64,000 nucleotides of DNA from Pseudoclavibacter sp. AY1F1 (GCF_002931075.1 NZ_PSTQ01000001.1:620001-684000), one strand, 5' to 3'. Positions 35,648 to 46,592 are shown, counted from the stretch's first letter. Program-made: numbers and translations. The notes: a model not told the origin generated them from the sequence alone.

Positions 35648-38600
35648 GTGCGCTCAGACGGACTCCGGACCCGCCTCGCGAGGGCTGGCTTTGCCGCACC
35701 GAGCGAGGCCGAGCCGCGTCTCGCGGAGCTCGCCGAGCTGACCGGCGTGCGGGCCGACGACGTCTTCTCGGTGGTCGACGAGCGTGTCGCCGACCCCGAC
35801 CAGGCATTGCAGTGGCTGGTCTACCTCGCGAGGCAGCATCCCAGCGCCGTCGACTCGCTCTTCGCCGAACGACCGAATGCCAAGACCGTGGTGAGACTTC
35901 TGGGAGCCTCGACGGGGCTCGCCGAGTTCTTCCTCAGGCACCCGCGCACGATGGAGGTCGTGCAGTCCGGCGAAGCCGAGCTGCCGACCCGAGACGAGCT
36001 GCAACGCCGCATGGCCGCGAGTGTCGGCGTCGATGCCGAACGAGCTGACGCTGATGGCGGTTTCGGCATGGCGGTCGCTCAGCTGACAGGTTCGGAGGCG
36101 GCCCGTTCGCTGCGCATCCGCTACCGCACGGAGCTGGCACGCATCACGGCGTTCGACCTCGCGCAGGACGATCAGCGCGGCTGTGTCCGGGAGGTGAGCC
36201 GCGCGTTGGCGGATCTCGCAGGGGAGACGCTGGATGCGGCGATCATGGTCGCGCGCGCCGAGACCCAGGCCCCGCCGAGCGGCTTCGGGCGCTTCCCCGC
36301 CGAGCAGGTCGAGTGCGTTCGTCTCGCGGTCATCGGCATGGGCAAGGCCGGGGCCGAGGAGCTCAACTACATCAGCGACGTCGACATCATGTTCGTCGCG
36401 GAGTCGTCCGATCCTGAGTGCGTCGCAGTTCCGAGAGCTGTCGAGATCGGCACGAGGCTCGCGAGCCTCACGATGCGGGTCATCGACTCGACCGACGTCG
36501 AACCTGCACTCTGGGAAGTGGACGCCAACCTCCGGCCGGAGGGCAAGGACGGCGCCCTCGTCCGCACGATCGACTCGTACGCAAGGTATTACGAACGATG
36601 GGCTAAGAACTGGGAGTTCCAGGCGCTCATCAAGTCGCGGGCTATGGCGGGCGATCTGCGGCTCGGGGCGGAGTTCGAGCGCCGCGTCGAGCCGTTCATC
36701 TGGGCGAGCGCGAGCCGGGCTGACTTCGTCGACCAGGTCCGGGCCATGCGCGAACGCGTCACCGACCACATCCCTGCCGAGGAAGTCGACCTGCAGATCA
36801 AGCTCGGCCCAGGAGGGCTGCGCGACATCGAGTTCACGGTCCAGCTGCTCCAGCTGGTGCACGGCCAGCACGACGAGACCGTTCGCGAGCGATCGACGCT
36901 CGCCGCGCTCGAGGCGCTCAGCGAGCGCGGATACATCGGGCGTGACGACGCGAACCAGTTCTCCTCCGACTATGAGTTCCTGAGGCTGCTGGAGCACCGC
37001 ATTCAGCTGCGCGCCCTGCGACGTACGCACCTCATGCCGACGAGCGACATCGAGCGCGCCGTGCTTGCCCGCTCCGCCAGCTTCGCGAACTCGCGTGAGC
37101 TCGTCGACGAGTGGCAGCGAGTGAAGCTCCGGGTCAGGGGGCTCCACGAGAAGGTCTTCTACCGTCCGCTGCTCTCAGCGGTCGCCGCCCTGCCAACCGA
37201 GGGCTTCGCCCTCAGCTCCGACCAGGCCGAGGCTCGTCTGCGAGCCATCGGCTTCCTCGACCCGAAGGGCGCGCTTGCTCACATCACCGCGCTCGTGAAG
37301 GGCGTGTCGAGGCGCGCCATCATGCAGCGAACGCTGCTTCCGGTGCTCATCGACTGGTTCTCGCAGGGGAGCGACCCCGACAGCGGTTTCCTCGCGTTCC
37401 GCAAGCTGTCTGAGCGCCTGGGTGACACCGCCTGGTACCTGCGCCTGCTGCGGGACAGTTCGGCCGCGGCGAAGCGACTGACGCAGCTGCTCTCCGGCTC
37501 CAAGTTCGCCGCCGAGTTTTTTGAGCTCTACCCCGAGGCCGTCAAGTGGCTCGACGACGACGCGCAGCTGAAGCCCCGCTCGCTCAGTGCTCTGCTCGAC
37601 GAGGTCGCGACGACCATCCGCCGCCATGACGACGAGGTTGCGCTGAGGCGTGCGCTCCGCACGTTCCGCCGGCGAGAGGTGCTTCGTCTCGCGATCGGCG
37701 GGCTGCTGAGCCTCATCGACATCAAGCAGACGGGTGCCGGGCTCTCTGACATCGCGACGGCCACCCTTCAGGGTGCCTATGACGCGGTCCGCCGCATCGA
37801 CAAGGTCGAGTACCCACCTTTCGCGATCATCGCGATGGGTCGCTACGGCGGCCGTGAGCTGGGGTTCGGTTCAGACCTCGACGTGCTCTACGTCTTCGAG
37901 CCGGGCGACTTCTCGAACCCCGACCTCGCGAGCAGGCGTGCGCTTGCACTGGTCCACCGCATCGTCGAGTTCACGGCTGACCCGCGCATGCCCATCGACC
38001 TGGATGCCGGCCTCCGTCCCGAGGGCAAGTCCGGCCCGCTGGTGCGCTCTCTCTCCGCCTACCGCAGCTACTACGCACGGTGGTCGCTCGGGTGGGAGAC
38101 TCAGGCGCTGCTCCGCGCGGACGATGTCGTTGGCGACCCGAACGTGCGTGACCGCTTCATGGACTTGGTCGACGATGTCCGCTACGGCAAGGAGCTGTCG
38201 GAGGACGGGCTGCGCGAGGTGCGTCGCATCAAGGCGCGCGTCGAGAACGAGCGTCTGCCGCAGGGTGCAGATCCGAAGCGACACCTGAAGCTCGGGCGAG
38301 GTTCGCTGAGCGACGTCGAGTGGCTCGCACAGACGCTGCAGCTGCAGCACGCTATGCACAGCGCTTCGCTGCGTACGACGTCGACGCTCGGAACGCTCGA
38401 TGCTGCGCAGGCTGAGGAGCTGCTTACTCCTGCAGACGCGAACCAGCTGCGCGATGCCTGGCTTCTGGCGTCGCGTGTGCGCTCGGCGCTGTACCTTGCG
38501 ACGAACAAGCAGTCCGACCTGCTGCCGCAGGACGGCCCGACGCTCGACGCGGTCGCGCGCGCGCTCGGCTACGCGCCGGGCTCGGGCCCCCACCTCGAGG

Positions 38601-38665
38601 ATGACTACCTCGGGGAGACGCGGCGCTCACGTCGCGTCTTCGAGCGCCTCTTCTACGGCGAGTAG
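35648..38665 (+). CDS. glnE: bifunctional glutamine-synthetase adenylyltransferase/deadenylase
   Basis: A 1005-residue enzyme with two nucleotidyltransferase domains that add and remove AMP on a tyrosine of GlnA. The N-terminal (deadenylase) domain has [21 protein letters not shown] and [11 protein letters not shown]; the C-terminal (adenylylase) domain has [20 protein letters not shown] and [12 protein letters not shown]. Both keep the GS-D-x-D metal pattern, so both should be active. GTG start lies 4 bases after glnA2, and the substrate GlnA is encoded 0.5 kb away on the other strand. Confidence 0.96.
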   Translation: MRSDGLRTRLARAGFAAPSEAEPRLAELAELTGVRADDVFSVVDERVADPDQALQWLVYLARQHPSAVDSLFAERPNAKTVVRLLGASTGLAEFFLRHPRTMEVVQSGEAELPTRDELQRRMAASVGVDAERADADGGFGMAVAQLTGSEAARSLRIRYRTELARITAFDLAQDDQRGCVREVSRALADLAGETLDAAIMVARAETQAPPSGFGRFPAEQVECVRLAVIGMGKAGAEELNYISDVDIMFVAESSDPECVAVPRAVEIGTRLASLTMRVIDSTDVEPALWEVDANLRPEGKDGALVRTIDSYARYYERWAKNWEFQALIKSRAMAGDLRLGAEFERRVEPFIWASASRADFVDQVRAMRERVTDHIPAEEVDLQIKLGPGGLRDIEFTVQLLQLVHGQHDETVRERSTLAALEALSERGYIGRDDANQFSSDYEFLRLLEHRIQLRALRRTHLMPTSDIERAVLARSASFANSRELVDEWQRVKLRVRGLHEKVFYRPLLSAVAALPTEGFALSSDQAEARLRAIGFLDPKGALAHITALVKGVSRRAIMQRTLLPVLIDWFSQGSDPDSGFLAFRKLSERLGDTAWYLRLLRDSSAAAKRLTQLLSGSKFAAEFFELYPEAVKWLDDDAQLKPRSLSALLDEVATTIRRHDDEVALRRALRTFRRREVLRLAIGGLLSLIDIKQTGAGLSDIATATLQGAYDAVRRIDKVEYPPFAIIAMGRYGGRELGFGSDLDVLYVFEPGDFSNPDLASRRALALVHRIVEFTADPRMPIDLDAGLRPEGKSGPLVRSLSAYRSYYARWSLGWETQALLRADDVVGDPNVRDRFMDLVDDVRYGKELSEDGLREVRRIKARVENERLPQGADPKRHLKLGRGSLSDVEWLAQTLQLQHAMHSASLRTTSTLGTLDAAQAEELLTPADANQLRDAWLLASRVRSALYLATNKQSDLLPQDGPTLDAVARALGYAPGSGPHLEDDYLGETRRSRRVFERLFYGE

Positions 38666-38708
38666 CTCGGCGACTGCCGTGGGACCCTGCTGGTTGCAGG
38701 CCGGAGGG

Positions 38709-39035
38709 TCACGCTTCGGTCGACTGCTGGTCCAGGATGGCGCGTTCAAGGCTATCGGCGATCAGCACCGCGTCGAGGCCTGACTGCCTGCCGATGCCGA
38801 CGGCGTGCTGAGCCTCGTGCGAGGCGAGCGCCTGCAGCGCGGACTTCGGCGTCGTGAACTCGTGGCCGAGCAACTCGTCGATGGAGTGATCGAGGTCTAC
38901 GTTGTGCTGGTGCCATTCCTCGCTCTGCGGCTCCGACGAGAGCCGCCGGACGGCCGCGGCGTGGATACTCGCGGCAAGGCGCTTGTGGTGGTCGACGGCG
39001 GCCAGGGCCTGCGCGCGGAGCTCTGCTTCTTCCAT
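38709..39035 (-). CDS. small helical hypothetical protein
   Basis: A 108-residue soluble protein, mostly helical, with EEWHQHNVDLDHSIDELLGH and SHEAQHAVGIGRQSGLD. The histidine-rich helices might bind metal, but no known signature is present. It lies convergent to glnE and upstream of nothing on its strand except the glnA terminator region. A CAGGCT box 6 bases before ATG at 39035 may be its -10. Confidence 0.6.
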   Translation of the reverse strand: MEEAELRAQALAAVDHHKRLAASIHAAAVRRLSSEPQSEEWHQHNVDLDHSIDELLGHEFTTPKSALQALASHEAQHAVGIGRQSGLDAVLIADSLERAILDQQSTEA

Positions 39036-39082
39036 CCACCCAGCCTGGCACGGCGCGGACGGCATACCTGGGAGGAACAGAA

Positions 39083-39126
39083 GAGCCCGCCTGGTCTTCC
39101 TCGAGCGAGGAAGTCCAGGCGGGCTC
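39083..39126 (-). terminator. terminator of glnA
   Basis: A long hairpin: outer stem GAGCCCGCCTGG/CCAGGCGGGCTC and inner stem CTTCCTCG/CGAGGAAG, separated by single T mismatches, 43 bases beyond the glnA stop. Confidence 0.85.
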
Positions 39127-39169
39127 AGCGTCAGTCGTTGCGGTCTACCAGCAGAGACCCAGCGTCCGA

Positions 39170-40594
39170 TTACACCCCGTAGTAGAGCTCGAACTCGTAC
39201 GGGTGCGGGCGCTGCGCGAGCGGCTGCACTTCGTTGATCGTCTTGTAGTTGATCCAGTTCTCGATGAGCTCCGGCGTGAAGACGTTGCCCTTCGTCAGGT
39301 ACTCGTGGTCAGCCTCGAGCGCTGCGAGCGCCTCGGGCAGCGAGGTCGCGAGCTGCGGGATGGTCTTCGCCTCTTCCGGGGGAAGCTCGTAGAGGTCCTT
39401 GTCGACGGGTTCGTGCGGCTCGATACGGTTCTGGATACCGTCGAGGCCAGCCATGAGCTGAGCAGCGAAGGCGAGGTACGGGTTCGCCGAAGCGTCCGGA
39501 GCGCGGAACTCGATGCGCTTCGCCTTCGGGTTGGAACCGGTGATCGGGATGCGGATCGCAGCCGAGCGGTTACCTGCCGAGTAGACGAGGTTGATGGGAG
39601 CCTCGAAGCCCTTCACCAGACGGTGGTAGGAGTTCGTCGTGGGGTTCGTGAACGCCGCGAGAGAGTTGGCGTGCGCGAGCAGGCCGCCGATGTACCAGCG
39701 GGCCGTGTCGGAGAGCGATCCGTAGCCGGCCTCGTCGTAGAAGAGCGGCTCGCCGTCCTTCCAGAGCGACTGGTGCGTGTGCATGCCAGAGCCGTTGTCG
39801 TTGTAGAGCGGCTTCGGCATGAACGTCGCCGACTTGCCCCACTGCTCTGCAGTGTTCTTGACGATGTACTTGAACTTCAGGATGTCGTCCGCCGCGCTGA
39901 CCATCGTGTCGAAGCGGTAGTTGATCTCCTGCTGGCCACCCGTGCCGACCTCGTGATGCGAGCGCTCGAGGATGAAACCAGCCTCGATGAGCTTGAGCGT
40001 GATGTCGTCACGCAGATCAGCCGTCTTGTCGACGGGGGAGACGGGGAAGTAGCCGCCCTTGAACGGCGTCTTGTTGCCGAGGTTGCCGCCCTCTTCTTCG
40101 CGGCCCGAGTTCCAGGCGCCTTCTTCGGAGTCGACCGAGTAGAAGCTCTGGTTCGACGTCACGGAGTAGCGCACGTCGTCGAAGATGTAGAACTCTGCCT
40201 CGGGGGCGAAGAACGCGGTGTCGGCGATTCCGGTCGAGGACAGGTAGTCGACGGCCTTCTTAGCAACCTGGCGGGGGTCGCGGTGGTAGATCTCACCCGT
40301 ACGCGGGTTGTAGATGTCGAAGACCATGATCAGGGTCTTCGCGTCGCGGAACGGGTCGAGGTACGCCGTCGTGACGTCGGGGATGAGCTGCATGTCGGAC
40401 TCGTGGATCGACGCGAAGCCGCGGATCGAGGATCCATCGAAGAGCTGGCCGACGGAGAAGAACTCCTCGTCGACGGTCGACGCGGGGATGTTGAAGTGCT
40501 GCTGCACACCCGGGAGGTCGGTGAAGCGGATGTCGAGGAACTTGACATCGTTATCGGCGATATAGGCGAGGACTTCAGACGGTTCTTTGAACAT
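39170..40594 (-). CDS. glnA: type I glutamine synthetase
   Basis: A 474-residue dodecameric GSI-beta enzyme that makes glutamine from glutamate, ammonia and ATP. Visible: [57 protein letters not shown] and [18 protein letters not shown]. The segment [12 protein letters not shown] carries the tyrosine that GlnE adenylylates. GGAGAAG precedes the ATG. It is the main assimilatory enzyme and is regulated by the neighbouring GlnE. Confidence 0.97.
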   Translation of the reverse strand: MFKEPSEVLAYIADNDVKFLDIRFTDLPGVQQHFNIPASTVDEEFFSVGQLFDGSSIRGFASIHESDMQLIPDVTTAYLDPFRDAKTLIMVFDIYNPRTGEIYHRDPRQVAKKAVDYLSSTGIADTAFFAPEAEFYIFDDVRYSVTSNQSFYSVDSEEGAWNSGREEEGGNLGNKTPFKGGYFPVSPVDKTADLRDDITLKLIEAGFILERSHHEVGTGGQQEINYRFDTMVSAADDILKFKYIVKNTAEQWGKSATFMPKPLYNDNGSGMHTHQSLWKDGEPLFYDEAGYGSLSDTARWYIGGLLAHANSLAAFTNPTTNSYHRLVKGFEAPINLVYSAGNRSAAIRIPITGSNPKAKRIEFRAPDASANPYLAFAAQLMAGLDGIQNRIEPHEPVDKDLYELPPEEAKTIPQLATSLPEALAALEADHEYLTKGNVFTPELIENWINYKTINEVQPLAQRPHPYEFELYYGV

Positions 40595-40750
40595 GGCTTC
40601 TCCGGGTCGTGTCGAAGGTGTTGGCGGACGGGGTCCTGTCACAAGCTAACCACTCGCTGTTGCCCCGTGGTCACTGTTATGTTTCGCGCACGTTACGCCG
40701 AGCGTGATATTCGCGCGCGGCTGGCCCAAGCTCCGGTGTTTCGCCGACGG

Positions 40751-40756
40751 TAAGCT
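40751..40756 (+). promoter_or_regulatory. -10 box of leaderless gene at 40763
   Basis: TAAGCT, 6 bases, ATG; no ribosome site. Confidence 0.55.
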
Positions 40757-40762
40757 TTCCGG

Positions 40763-41188
40763 ATGCCCGCACAGTCAAGCAGCCCGGAGTTCGCAAAGCC
40801 GGAGAACAACCGCTACCCGGGCTACCGCCTCGGCTACCCAGAAGAGGGCCGCGGTTCGATGGCACCAATGCGGCGTCGCATCCCCGCCCTCATCGCCGAC
40901 TACGCGGTGGCGGCAGGGCTCGCCTTCCTCTTCTTCGACTATGACTCGATTGCCATCCTGCTGTTGTTCTTCGCGATGACCACGGTGGGGATCATGCTGT
41001 TCGGCGGCTCCCTCGGACACCTGTTGTTCCGGATGCGCGTGACGAAACTGGATGGCTCCGCTCCCGGCTACATCCGACCTCTCGTCCGGCAGCTGCTCGT
41101 CACGCTCGTGCTCCCCATGCTCGTCTGGGACAGCGATCAGCGCGGCGGCCACGACATCATGACAAAACTCGCCCTGCGGCTCGTATAG
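40763..41188 (+). CDS. RDD-family membrane protein
   Basis: A 141-residue membrane protein with RRRIPALIADYAVAAGLAFLF (the RDD helix with its Arg and Asp), two further hydrophobic segments and the conserved GHLLFRMRVTKLDG linker before a final helix. RDD proteins are of uncertain function; some are Na+/H+ antiporters. It sits between glnA and DUF4191, a common actinobacterial order. Confidence 0.88.
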   Translation: MPAQSSSPEFAKPENNRYPGYRLGYPEEGRGSMAPMRRRIPALIADYAVAAGLAFLFFDYDSIAILLLFFAMTTVGIMLFGGSLGHLLFRMRVTKLDGSAPGYIRPLVRQLLVTLVLPMLVWDSDQRGGHDIMTKLALRLV

Positions 41189-41224
41189 AGCAACAGGGCG
41201 AGTCTGTGGCGGGGATGCTGCAGG

Positions 41225-41944
41225 TCAGCGCATCTGCGAACGCGACGAGCGCATCCGCATCGGGTCAATGCCCTTGGGAATCGGCAGTGCGTTGCTGCCA
41301 AGCGCCTTGAGTCGGCTCGTCACAGCGACGATCTCCGGCTTGGTGAGCTTCTTCGGGAGCTTGTTGAGGGTCTTTCGGATCTTGACGAGCTTCACGTCGT
41401 CAGCGCCGGTTCCCACATGGAAGTGGTGGATCGGGACGTTCGGCAGGATTCGAGCGGTCTTGCGGCGCTCGTCGTCGAGCAGTCGCTTCGTGCCTGCCTT
41501 GCTGCCCTCCGTGAGGATGACAACACCGGGCTTGCCGATCGCGCGGTAGACCGCGTCCTGCGTCTTCGCGTTGAAGGCCACTGGCATCTCGCTCGTCTGC
41601 CAGGTTCCGCGCAGGGCACTGGTGAGTACCTGCCCTGCCGCCCCGGCACGACCTTCGAGCTGCCCGAAAGCGACCCGCTCAGCACGCCAGTTCAGCGTGA
41701 ACATGAAGAGGAGCACACCGACCATGAGGCCGAGGATCATCGTGAGGATCCAGGTGAGCGCGTTCGATCCGGGCAGGAAGATGCTCACGAGCGCTGCGAT
41801 GATCAGGGGGACGAGCACGGCAGCGGCCATGATCCAAGGTGCGGTCTTGTCGTACTTGACCGTCATCTTGAGGACTTGCCAGATCTGCTTGAAGCGACCC
41901 GGTTCTTTTTCCGCTGCTGCGCCGGCTTGTGGAGAGTTCGCCAT
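41225..41944 (-). CDS. DUF4191 membrane protein
   Basis: A 239-residue protein with two membrane helices (about residues 37-55 and 63-82) and a cytoplasmic C-terminal domain: GQLEGRAGAAGQVLTSALRGTW, VILTEGSKAGTKRLLDDERRK and PNVPIHHFHVG, all characteristic of DUF4191. In many actinobacteria this gene neighbours lipoate synthesis genes; none is present here, though sucB and lpdA are close. Function unknown. Confidence 0.88.
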   Translation of the reverse strand: MANSPQAGAAAEKEPGRFKQIWQVLKMTVKYDKTAPWIMAAAVLVPLIIAALVSIFLPGSNALTWILTMILGLMVGVLLFMFTLNWRAERVAFGQLEGRAGAAGQVLTSALRGTWQTSEMPVAFNAKTQDAVYRAIGKPGVVILTEGSKAGTKRLLDDERRKTARILPNVPIHHFHVGTGADDVKLVKIRKTLNKLPKKLTKPEIVAVTSRLKALGSNALPIPKGIDPMRMRSSRSQMR

Positions 41945-42060
41945 AGTGCACCCAGAATACCGGTACTTCACCCGGTATTCACATTCGGACTCGTGACGAC
42001 TTCTCCACAGACGATGAAGCTCGTCCGTTCGAGCAGCCGCGGGGCCCTCAGACTCGCGGT

Positions 42061-43686
42061 GTGCAAGCCAGAAATCATCGAAGAAGCGAACACCAAGACC
42101 GGCCCGAGTACCTCGACATCGTCGGTTGGCGGGTCGTTGAATTGCTCGCAGACACAGGCCCGTGGCACCGGTACCTCGCCGTTGCGCGTGAGCGGGCAGT
42201 GCTCGACGAGGGGGAGTGGCTGGCGGGTTCACCGCGTGTGCCCTCGCGCGCTGCATCGCTGTCGGCCCCGGAAGGGGCGGTCGAGCTGCTCGTGGAGGCC
42301 GCCCCTGGGCCAGGCCTCCCGCTTTCGGACCTCTGCGAGCTCTTCGACGAGATCGAAGCGCCGAGCCTGCCCGAGATTCTCGACGTGGGAATGACGGAAC
42401 AACGGGAGGCGGTGGCTGTGCTCGAGGCCACGCTCGGGTCCAGCGTCGAGGAACTCCTTGACCGACCGAACCCACTCACTGCAGGCGAGATCGTCACGAT
42501 TCTGGCCCCGCTCGTGGAGACGCTCGCCGAGCTCCACGCTCAGGGGGTGTCGCTTGGCGCGCTGAGCTGCGACGATGTGCGGCTTACCTCGGCGGGGCGT
42601 CCCGTTCTCAAAAACTGGCACGCGGCTGCTCGCCTGCCCGAAGCTGATATTCGCGCGCACGTGAGCATCGTCCGAGATTGGAAGGCCCTCGAATCCGTGG
42701 CCGATCTTGTGCTGGCTCAGCTGCCGAGCCAGACGGAGCTCCCGGCCGCGCTCGAGCGGGAACTCGACCGATGCCTCTCGGGCGAAGTGGATGCTGAGCT
42801 CGGCCACCGCTTGCTCGATGCGCTCTTCTCCTGGCAGGACGCGAGGGAAGTGCACGACCCGTCGACCGGTCAACAGGTTCCGCGAACCGCGGTCCTTGCG
42901 GAGTCGGCAGCCGAGACTGCCGCATCCCGACGGATCGAGCTCCCTGAGCGCGAGGGCGGCCAAATCAACGCCGGTTCCCTGCTCGCGGGCGACTCGGACA
43001 ACCTAGGCGATGACATCGCCGGCTCCGGCCGGGCCGGTACTCCACGCAGTACGACGAGCAGAAGGGCGCAACGTGCTCAGCGGCTATCCGGCACCAGACA
43101 GGGTTTCCTGTCTGGGATCAGGATTCCGTACCGCATAGCTGCTGCCGCAGCCGTTGTCATGTGCGTCTGCGCCGTGAGCATCGGCCTACTCGGCCGTGAG
43201 CCGGGCGAGGGCGCGCAGGGCACAGGAGGGCTGGCGGAGAGCGGCGTGTCCCAGGACAGTGCGAGTGCGCCAGAGACGGTGACGTCGCCGAGCCATGCCC
43301 TGCCTATAGCTGAGGAGGCTGCGGCTTCGCCAGAGGAGCCAGCGCCCGATTGGCGGGCAGCCGCTGCTGCCGAAGATCCGACTGCGGCGGCAACGGCCCT
43401 TCTCGAACGGAGAGCTGAGTGCCTCGCCAGCTCACCTGACGGCTGCCTCGAGGAGGTGTACCAGAGTGACGCCCCTGGTCTCCACGCTGACCTCGCACGC
43501 GGAGAAGGACCAGCCGTCGAGCTTGCTGGCCTCACCACGGCAACGCTCCGAGACCGCTACGGAGACTTCGCCGTCGTCGACCTCTGGCCTGCGGAGGCTG
43601 TGCAAACCGCGGAAACACCACCGGCCTCCCTCACGATCGCTCGTGGGGAGGCCGGATGGCGTCTGCGTGATGTGCGAGTGACCTAA
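42061..43686 (+). CDS. membrane-anchored degenerate protein-kinase-like protein
   Basis: A 541-residue protein. Residues about 15-240 follow the layout of a Ser/Thr kinase (GWRVVELL..., ETLAELHAQGVSLGALSCDDVRLTSAGRPVLKNW where kinases have HRD and DFG), but the catalytic Asp, Lys and glycine loop are not recognisable, so it is a probable pseudokinase. A low-complexity linker leads to one membrane helix (IAAAAAVVMCVCAVSIGLLG, about residue 360) and an extracytoplasmic Ala/Glu/Pro-rich domain with a late beta fold. GTG start at 42061 lacks a clear ribosome site. It may be a cell-envelope signalling scaffold. Confidence 0.6.
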   Translation: MQARNHRRSEHQDRPEYLDIVGWRVVELLADTGPWHRYLAVARERAVLDEGEWLAGSPRVPSRAASLSAPEGAVELLVEAAPGPGLPLSDLCELFDEIEAPSLPEILDVGMTEQREAVAVLEATLGSSVEELLDRPNPLTAGEIVTILAPLVETLAELHAQGVSLGALSCDDVRLTSAGRPVLKNWHAAARLPEADIRAHVSIVRDWKALESVADLVLAQLPSQTELPAALERELDRCLSGEVDAELGHRLLDALFSWQDAREVHDPSTGQQVPRTAVLAESAAETAASRRIELPEREGGQINAGSLLAGDSDNLGDDIAGSGRAGTPRSTTSRRAQRAQRLSGTRQGFLSGIRIPYRIAAAAAVVMCVCAVSIGLLGREPGEGAQGTGGLAESGVSQDSASAPETVTSPSHALPIAEEAAASPEEPAPDWRAAAAAEDPTAAATALLERRAECLASSPDGCLEEVYQSDAPGLHADLARGEGPAVELAGLTTATLRDRYGDFAVVDLWPAEAVQTAETPPASLTIARGEAGWRLRDVRVT

Positions 43687-43704
43687 GCCGATCGCGAGGA
43701 CCTG

Positions 43705-45186
43705 CTACAGGCCGAGGTTGCCCTCGAACGCACCCTCTTCGAGGCGGTTCTTGACCTGCGAGAGGAAGCGAGCTGCATCCGCACCGTCGATGATGCGGTG
43801 GTCGTAGCTGAGCGCCAGGAAGACCAGCGAACGAATCGCGATGGACTCCTGTCCGTCAGCCGTCTTCACGACCGCGGGACGCTTGGCGACGATTCCGGTG
43901 CCGAGGATCGCGCTCTGCGGGAGGAACACGACGGGCGTGTCGAACAAGGCACCGCGTGAACCGGTGTTGGTGACGGTGAACGTGCCACCAGCCAGCTCAT
44001 CCGGGAGGAGCTTGTTGTCGCGCGTGCGCTCGGCGAGATCGGCGATCTGACCAGCGAGACCAGCGATGTCGAGCTCAGACGCCTTCTTGATGACCGGCGT
44101 GAGCAGACCGCGCTCCGTGTCGACCGCCATGGCGATGTTCTCGGACTCGGGGTAGACGATGGAATCTCCGTCGACCGTCGAGTTGATGATCGGGAAGCTC
44201 TGGAGAGCCTCGGCAGCGGCGAGCGTGAAGAACGGCAGGAACGAGAGCTTGTTGCCCGTCTTCGCGTGGAAGTCGCCCTTGACACGATCGCGCAGCTGCG
44301 CAATGCGGGTCACGTCGACCTCGACGACCGTGGTGAGCTGAGCCGTCGAGTTCATCGATGCGACTGCGCGCTCTGCGACGACCTTGCGGAGACGTGACAT
44401 CTTCGCCGTCGTGCCGCGGAGCTCCGAGACCTCGAACGGAGTCGGCTCGCCGGGCGTGCCAGAAGAGGCAGCCTGCGCGGGAGCTGCGCTCTTGCTCGAC
44501 TCGGCGAAGGCGACGACGTCTTCCTTGCGGATGCGGCCGCCGACTCCGGTGCCCTGGACCTTCGTCAGGTCGACACCAGCGTCAGCCGCGAGCTTGCGCA
44601 CGAGCGGCGTCACGTAGCGGGGGTCAGAGCTCGAGGCGGCCTGCGCCGACTCTCCAGCCTGTTTCGGCTGCGACGGCTGCTTGGGCTGGGCCGGGGGCTT
44701 CGGAGCGGAAGCCGACTGCTGAGCGGTCTGAGCGGCCGGAGTTGCAGCCTCCTTCGCAGGCGCCTCGGAGGTCGTCTCCTTCTCGGGAGCCGGCTTCGCG
44801 TAGCCCTCGTCTTCCTTCTCAGCGGGAGCCTCTTCGGCCTCGGGGGCCGCGGCGGGCTGCGAGGTGGACTCGGCAGCTTCCTCGACCTCAGGCTCAGCCG
44901 CGGCTTCTTCCTCGGCCGGGGCGCTGTCGCCAGACGAGGCGGCACCGGAGCCGTCGCCGAGGCGTGCGAGAACTGCGCCGACCTCGACGGTCTCGTCTTC
45001 GCCGACGAGGATCTCCTCGAGCACGCCCGCGATAGGCGACGGGATCTCGGTGTCGACCTTGTCGGTCGAGACCTCGAGCAGCGGCTCGTCGACCTCGACG
45101 GTGTCGCCGACGCTCTTCAACCAGCGGGTGACGGTTCCTTCGGTGACACTCTCGCCGAGTGCCGGGAGCGTTACGTCTTCGCTCAT
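43705..45186 (-). CDS. sucB: 2-oxoacid dehydrogenase E2 (dihydrolipoamide acyltransferase)
   Basis: A 493-residue E2 subunit with one lipoyl domain (EVSTDKVDTEIPS, lipoyl Lys K43), a long Ala/Pro/Glu linker, a peripheral-subunit-binding domain (YVTPLVRKLAADAGVDLTKVQGTGVGGRIRKEDV) and a catalytic domain with the active-site DHRIIDGADAARF. In actinobacteria this SucB-type E2 serves as the E2 of pyruvate dehydrogenase with AceE. AAGGAG precedes the ATG; lpdA ends 32 bases upstream, so the order is lpdA-sucB in one operon. Confidence 0.94.
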   Translation of the reverse strand: MSEDVTLPALGESVTEGTVTRWLKSVGDTVEVDEPLLEVSTDKVDTEIPSPIAGVLEEILVGEDETVEVGAVLARLGDGSGAASSGDSAPAEEEAAAEPEVEEAAESTSQPAAAPEAEEAPAEKEDEGYAKPAPEKETTSEAPAKEAATPAAQTAQQSASAPKPPAQPKQPSQPKQAGESAQAASSSDPRYVTPLVRKLAADAGVDLTKVQGTGVGGRIRKEDVVAFAESSKSAAPAQAASSGTPGEPTPFEVSELRGTTAKMSRLRKVVAERAVASMNSTAQLTTVVEVDVTRIAQLRDRVKGDFHAKTGNKLSFLPFFTLAAAEALQSFPIINSTVDGDSIVYPESENIAMAVDTERGLLTPVIKKASELDIAGLAGQIADLAERTRDNKLLPDELAGGTFTVTNTGSRGALFDTPVVFLPQSAILGTGIVAKRPAVVKTADGQESIAIRSLVFLALSYDHRIIDGADAARFLSQVKNRLEEGAFEGNLGL

Positions 45187-45218
45187 GATGTGGGTTCTCC
45201 TTGAGTGGTTCTGGCGGG

Positions 45219-46592
45219 TCAGAGTGCGTGCAGCGGGACGCCGGCGAGCAGACGTGCTGCCTCGCCGATCGTCTCACCCTGCGTCGGGTGGGCGTGGATG
45301 AGGTGTGCGACGTCCTCTGGGTAAGCCTCCCAGTTGACGATGAGCTGAGCTTCGCTGACGAGCTCGCCGACGCGGCCGCCGATCATGTGGACACCCACGA
45401 TCGGGCCGTCGTTGACGCGCACGAGCTTGACGGTTCCGCTCGTGCCGAGGATCGAGCTCTTCGCGTTGCCAGCGAGGTTGTACTCAGCGGTGGAGATGGC
45501 GTCAGCGCCGAACTTCTCCTTGGCCTTGACTTCTGAGTAGCCGACCGAGGCGATCTCGGGATCGGAGTACGTGATCTTCGGAATGTTGATGTCCTCGACC
45601 TGCACGGGGTTGAGGCCGGCGATCTGCTCCGCGACAAAGATGCCGTGCTGGTAACTGCGGTGAGCGAGCTGGAGGCCGGGAACGATGTCACCGATCGCGT
45701 ACACGCCGGGCACGTTCGTCTGGAGGCTCTCGTCGACGGGGACGAATCCACGGTCGGTCGTGACGCCGACCTCTTCCAGGCCGATGCCATCGGTCACCGG
45801 GCCACGGCCCACCGCGACGAGCAGCAGGTCCGCATCCAGCACTTCGCCGGACTCGAGTTCGACGTGCACGCCGTAGTCGTCCTGCGTGACGCCCTTGAAG
45901 CGCACGCCGAGCTTGAAGTCGATGCCGCGCTTCTTGTATGCGCGCTCGAGCTGCTTGGAGACGGACTCCTCTTCGGCGGGAGCGAGGTGCTTGAGGCCCT
46001 CGACGATCGTGACCTCGACACCGAACGAGCGCCAGACGCTGGCGAACTCCAGACCGATGACGCCGCCGCCCAGGATGACGACGCGGTTCGGGAGCCACTC
46101 GAGCTCAAGCGCCTGCTCGCTGGTGATGACGTTGCCCGAGATCTCGAGGCCGGGCAGCGAGCGGGAGAACGACCCCGTCGCGAGGACGACGTTCTTGCCC
46201 GTGAGCGTGTCGTCGCCCACCTGAACGGTAGTGGGGGAGACGAGCTTGCCCTCACCCTGGAAGACGGTGACGCCCTTGGCCTTCAGGAGGCCCTGCAGCC
46301 CCTTGAATTTGCTGGCGACGATGCCCTCACGGAAGGCATTGACCTTGACGATGTCGACGCCCTGGAACTCGGTCATCACACCGACGGATGCGGCTTCATG
46401 TGCATTGTCCGCAAGCTCAGCCGCATGAAGCATGGCCTTTGTAGGCACGCAGCCACGGTGGAGGCACGTGCCTCCGAGCTTGTCCTTCTCAACCAGAGCG
46501 ACGGTTGAGCCCAGCTGAACGGCGCGGATAGCTGCGGCGTATCCCGCACTTCCTCCGCCAAGGACGACGAGGTCGAAATTGTGTTCTGACAC
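45219..46592 (-). CDS. lpdA: dihydrolipoyl dehydrogenase
   Basis: A 457-residue E3 flavoprotein that reoxidises dihydrolipoamide with NAD+. FAD motif LVVLGGGSAGYAAAIRA, redox pair C43/C48 in GGTCLHRGCVPTK, NAD motif VVILGGGVIGLEFASVW, and C-terminal active-site His-Glu in HLIHAHPTQGE. I chose GTG at 46592, which has GGAG ten bases upstream; an ATG at 46619 has no ribosome site. A TAGGCT box at 46681-46676 on the minus strand may be the promoter. Confidence 0.95.
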   Translation of the reverse strand: MSEHNFDLVVLGGGSAGYAAAIRAVQLGSTVALVEKDKLGGTCLHRGCVPTKAMLHAAELADNAHEAASVGVMTEFQGVDIVKVNAFREGIVASKFKGLQGLLKAKGVTVFQGEGKLVSPTTVQVGDDTLTGKNVVLATGSFSRSLPGLEISGNVITSEQALELEWLPNRVVILGGGVIGLEFASVWRSFGVEVTIVEGLKHLAPAEEESVSKQLERAYKKRGIDFKLGVRFKGVTQDDYGVHVELESGEVLDADLLLVAVGRGPVTDGIGLEEVGVTTDRGFVPVDESLQTNVPGVYAIGDIVPGLQLAHRSYQHGIFVAEQIAGLNPVQVEDINIPKITYSDPEIASVGYSEVKAKEKFGADAISTAEYNLAGNAKSSILGTSGTVKLVRVNDGPIVGVHMIGGRVGELVSEAQLIVNWEAYPEDVAHLIHAHPTQGETIGEAARLLAGVPLHAL

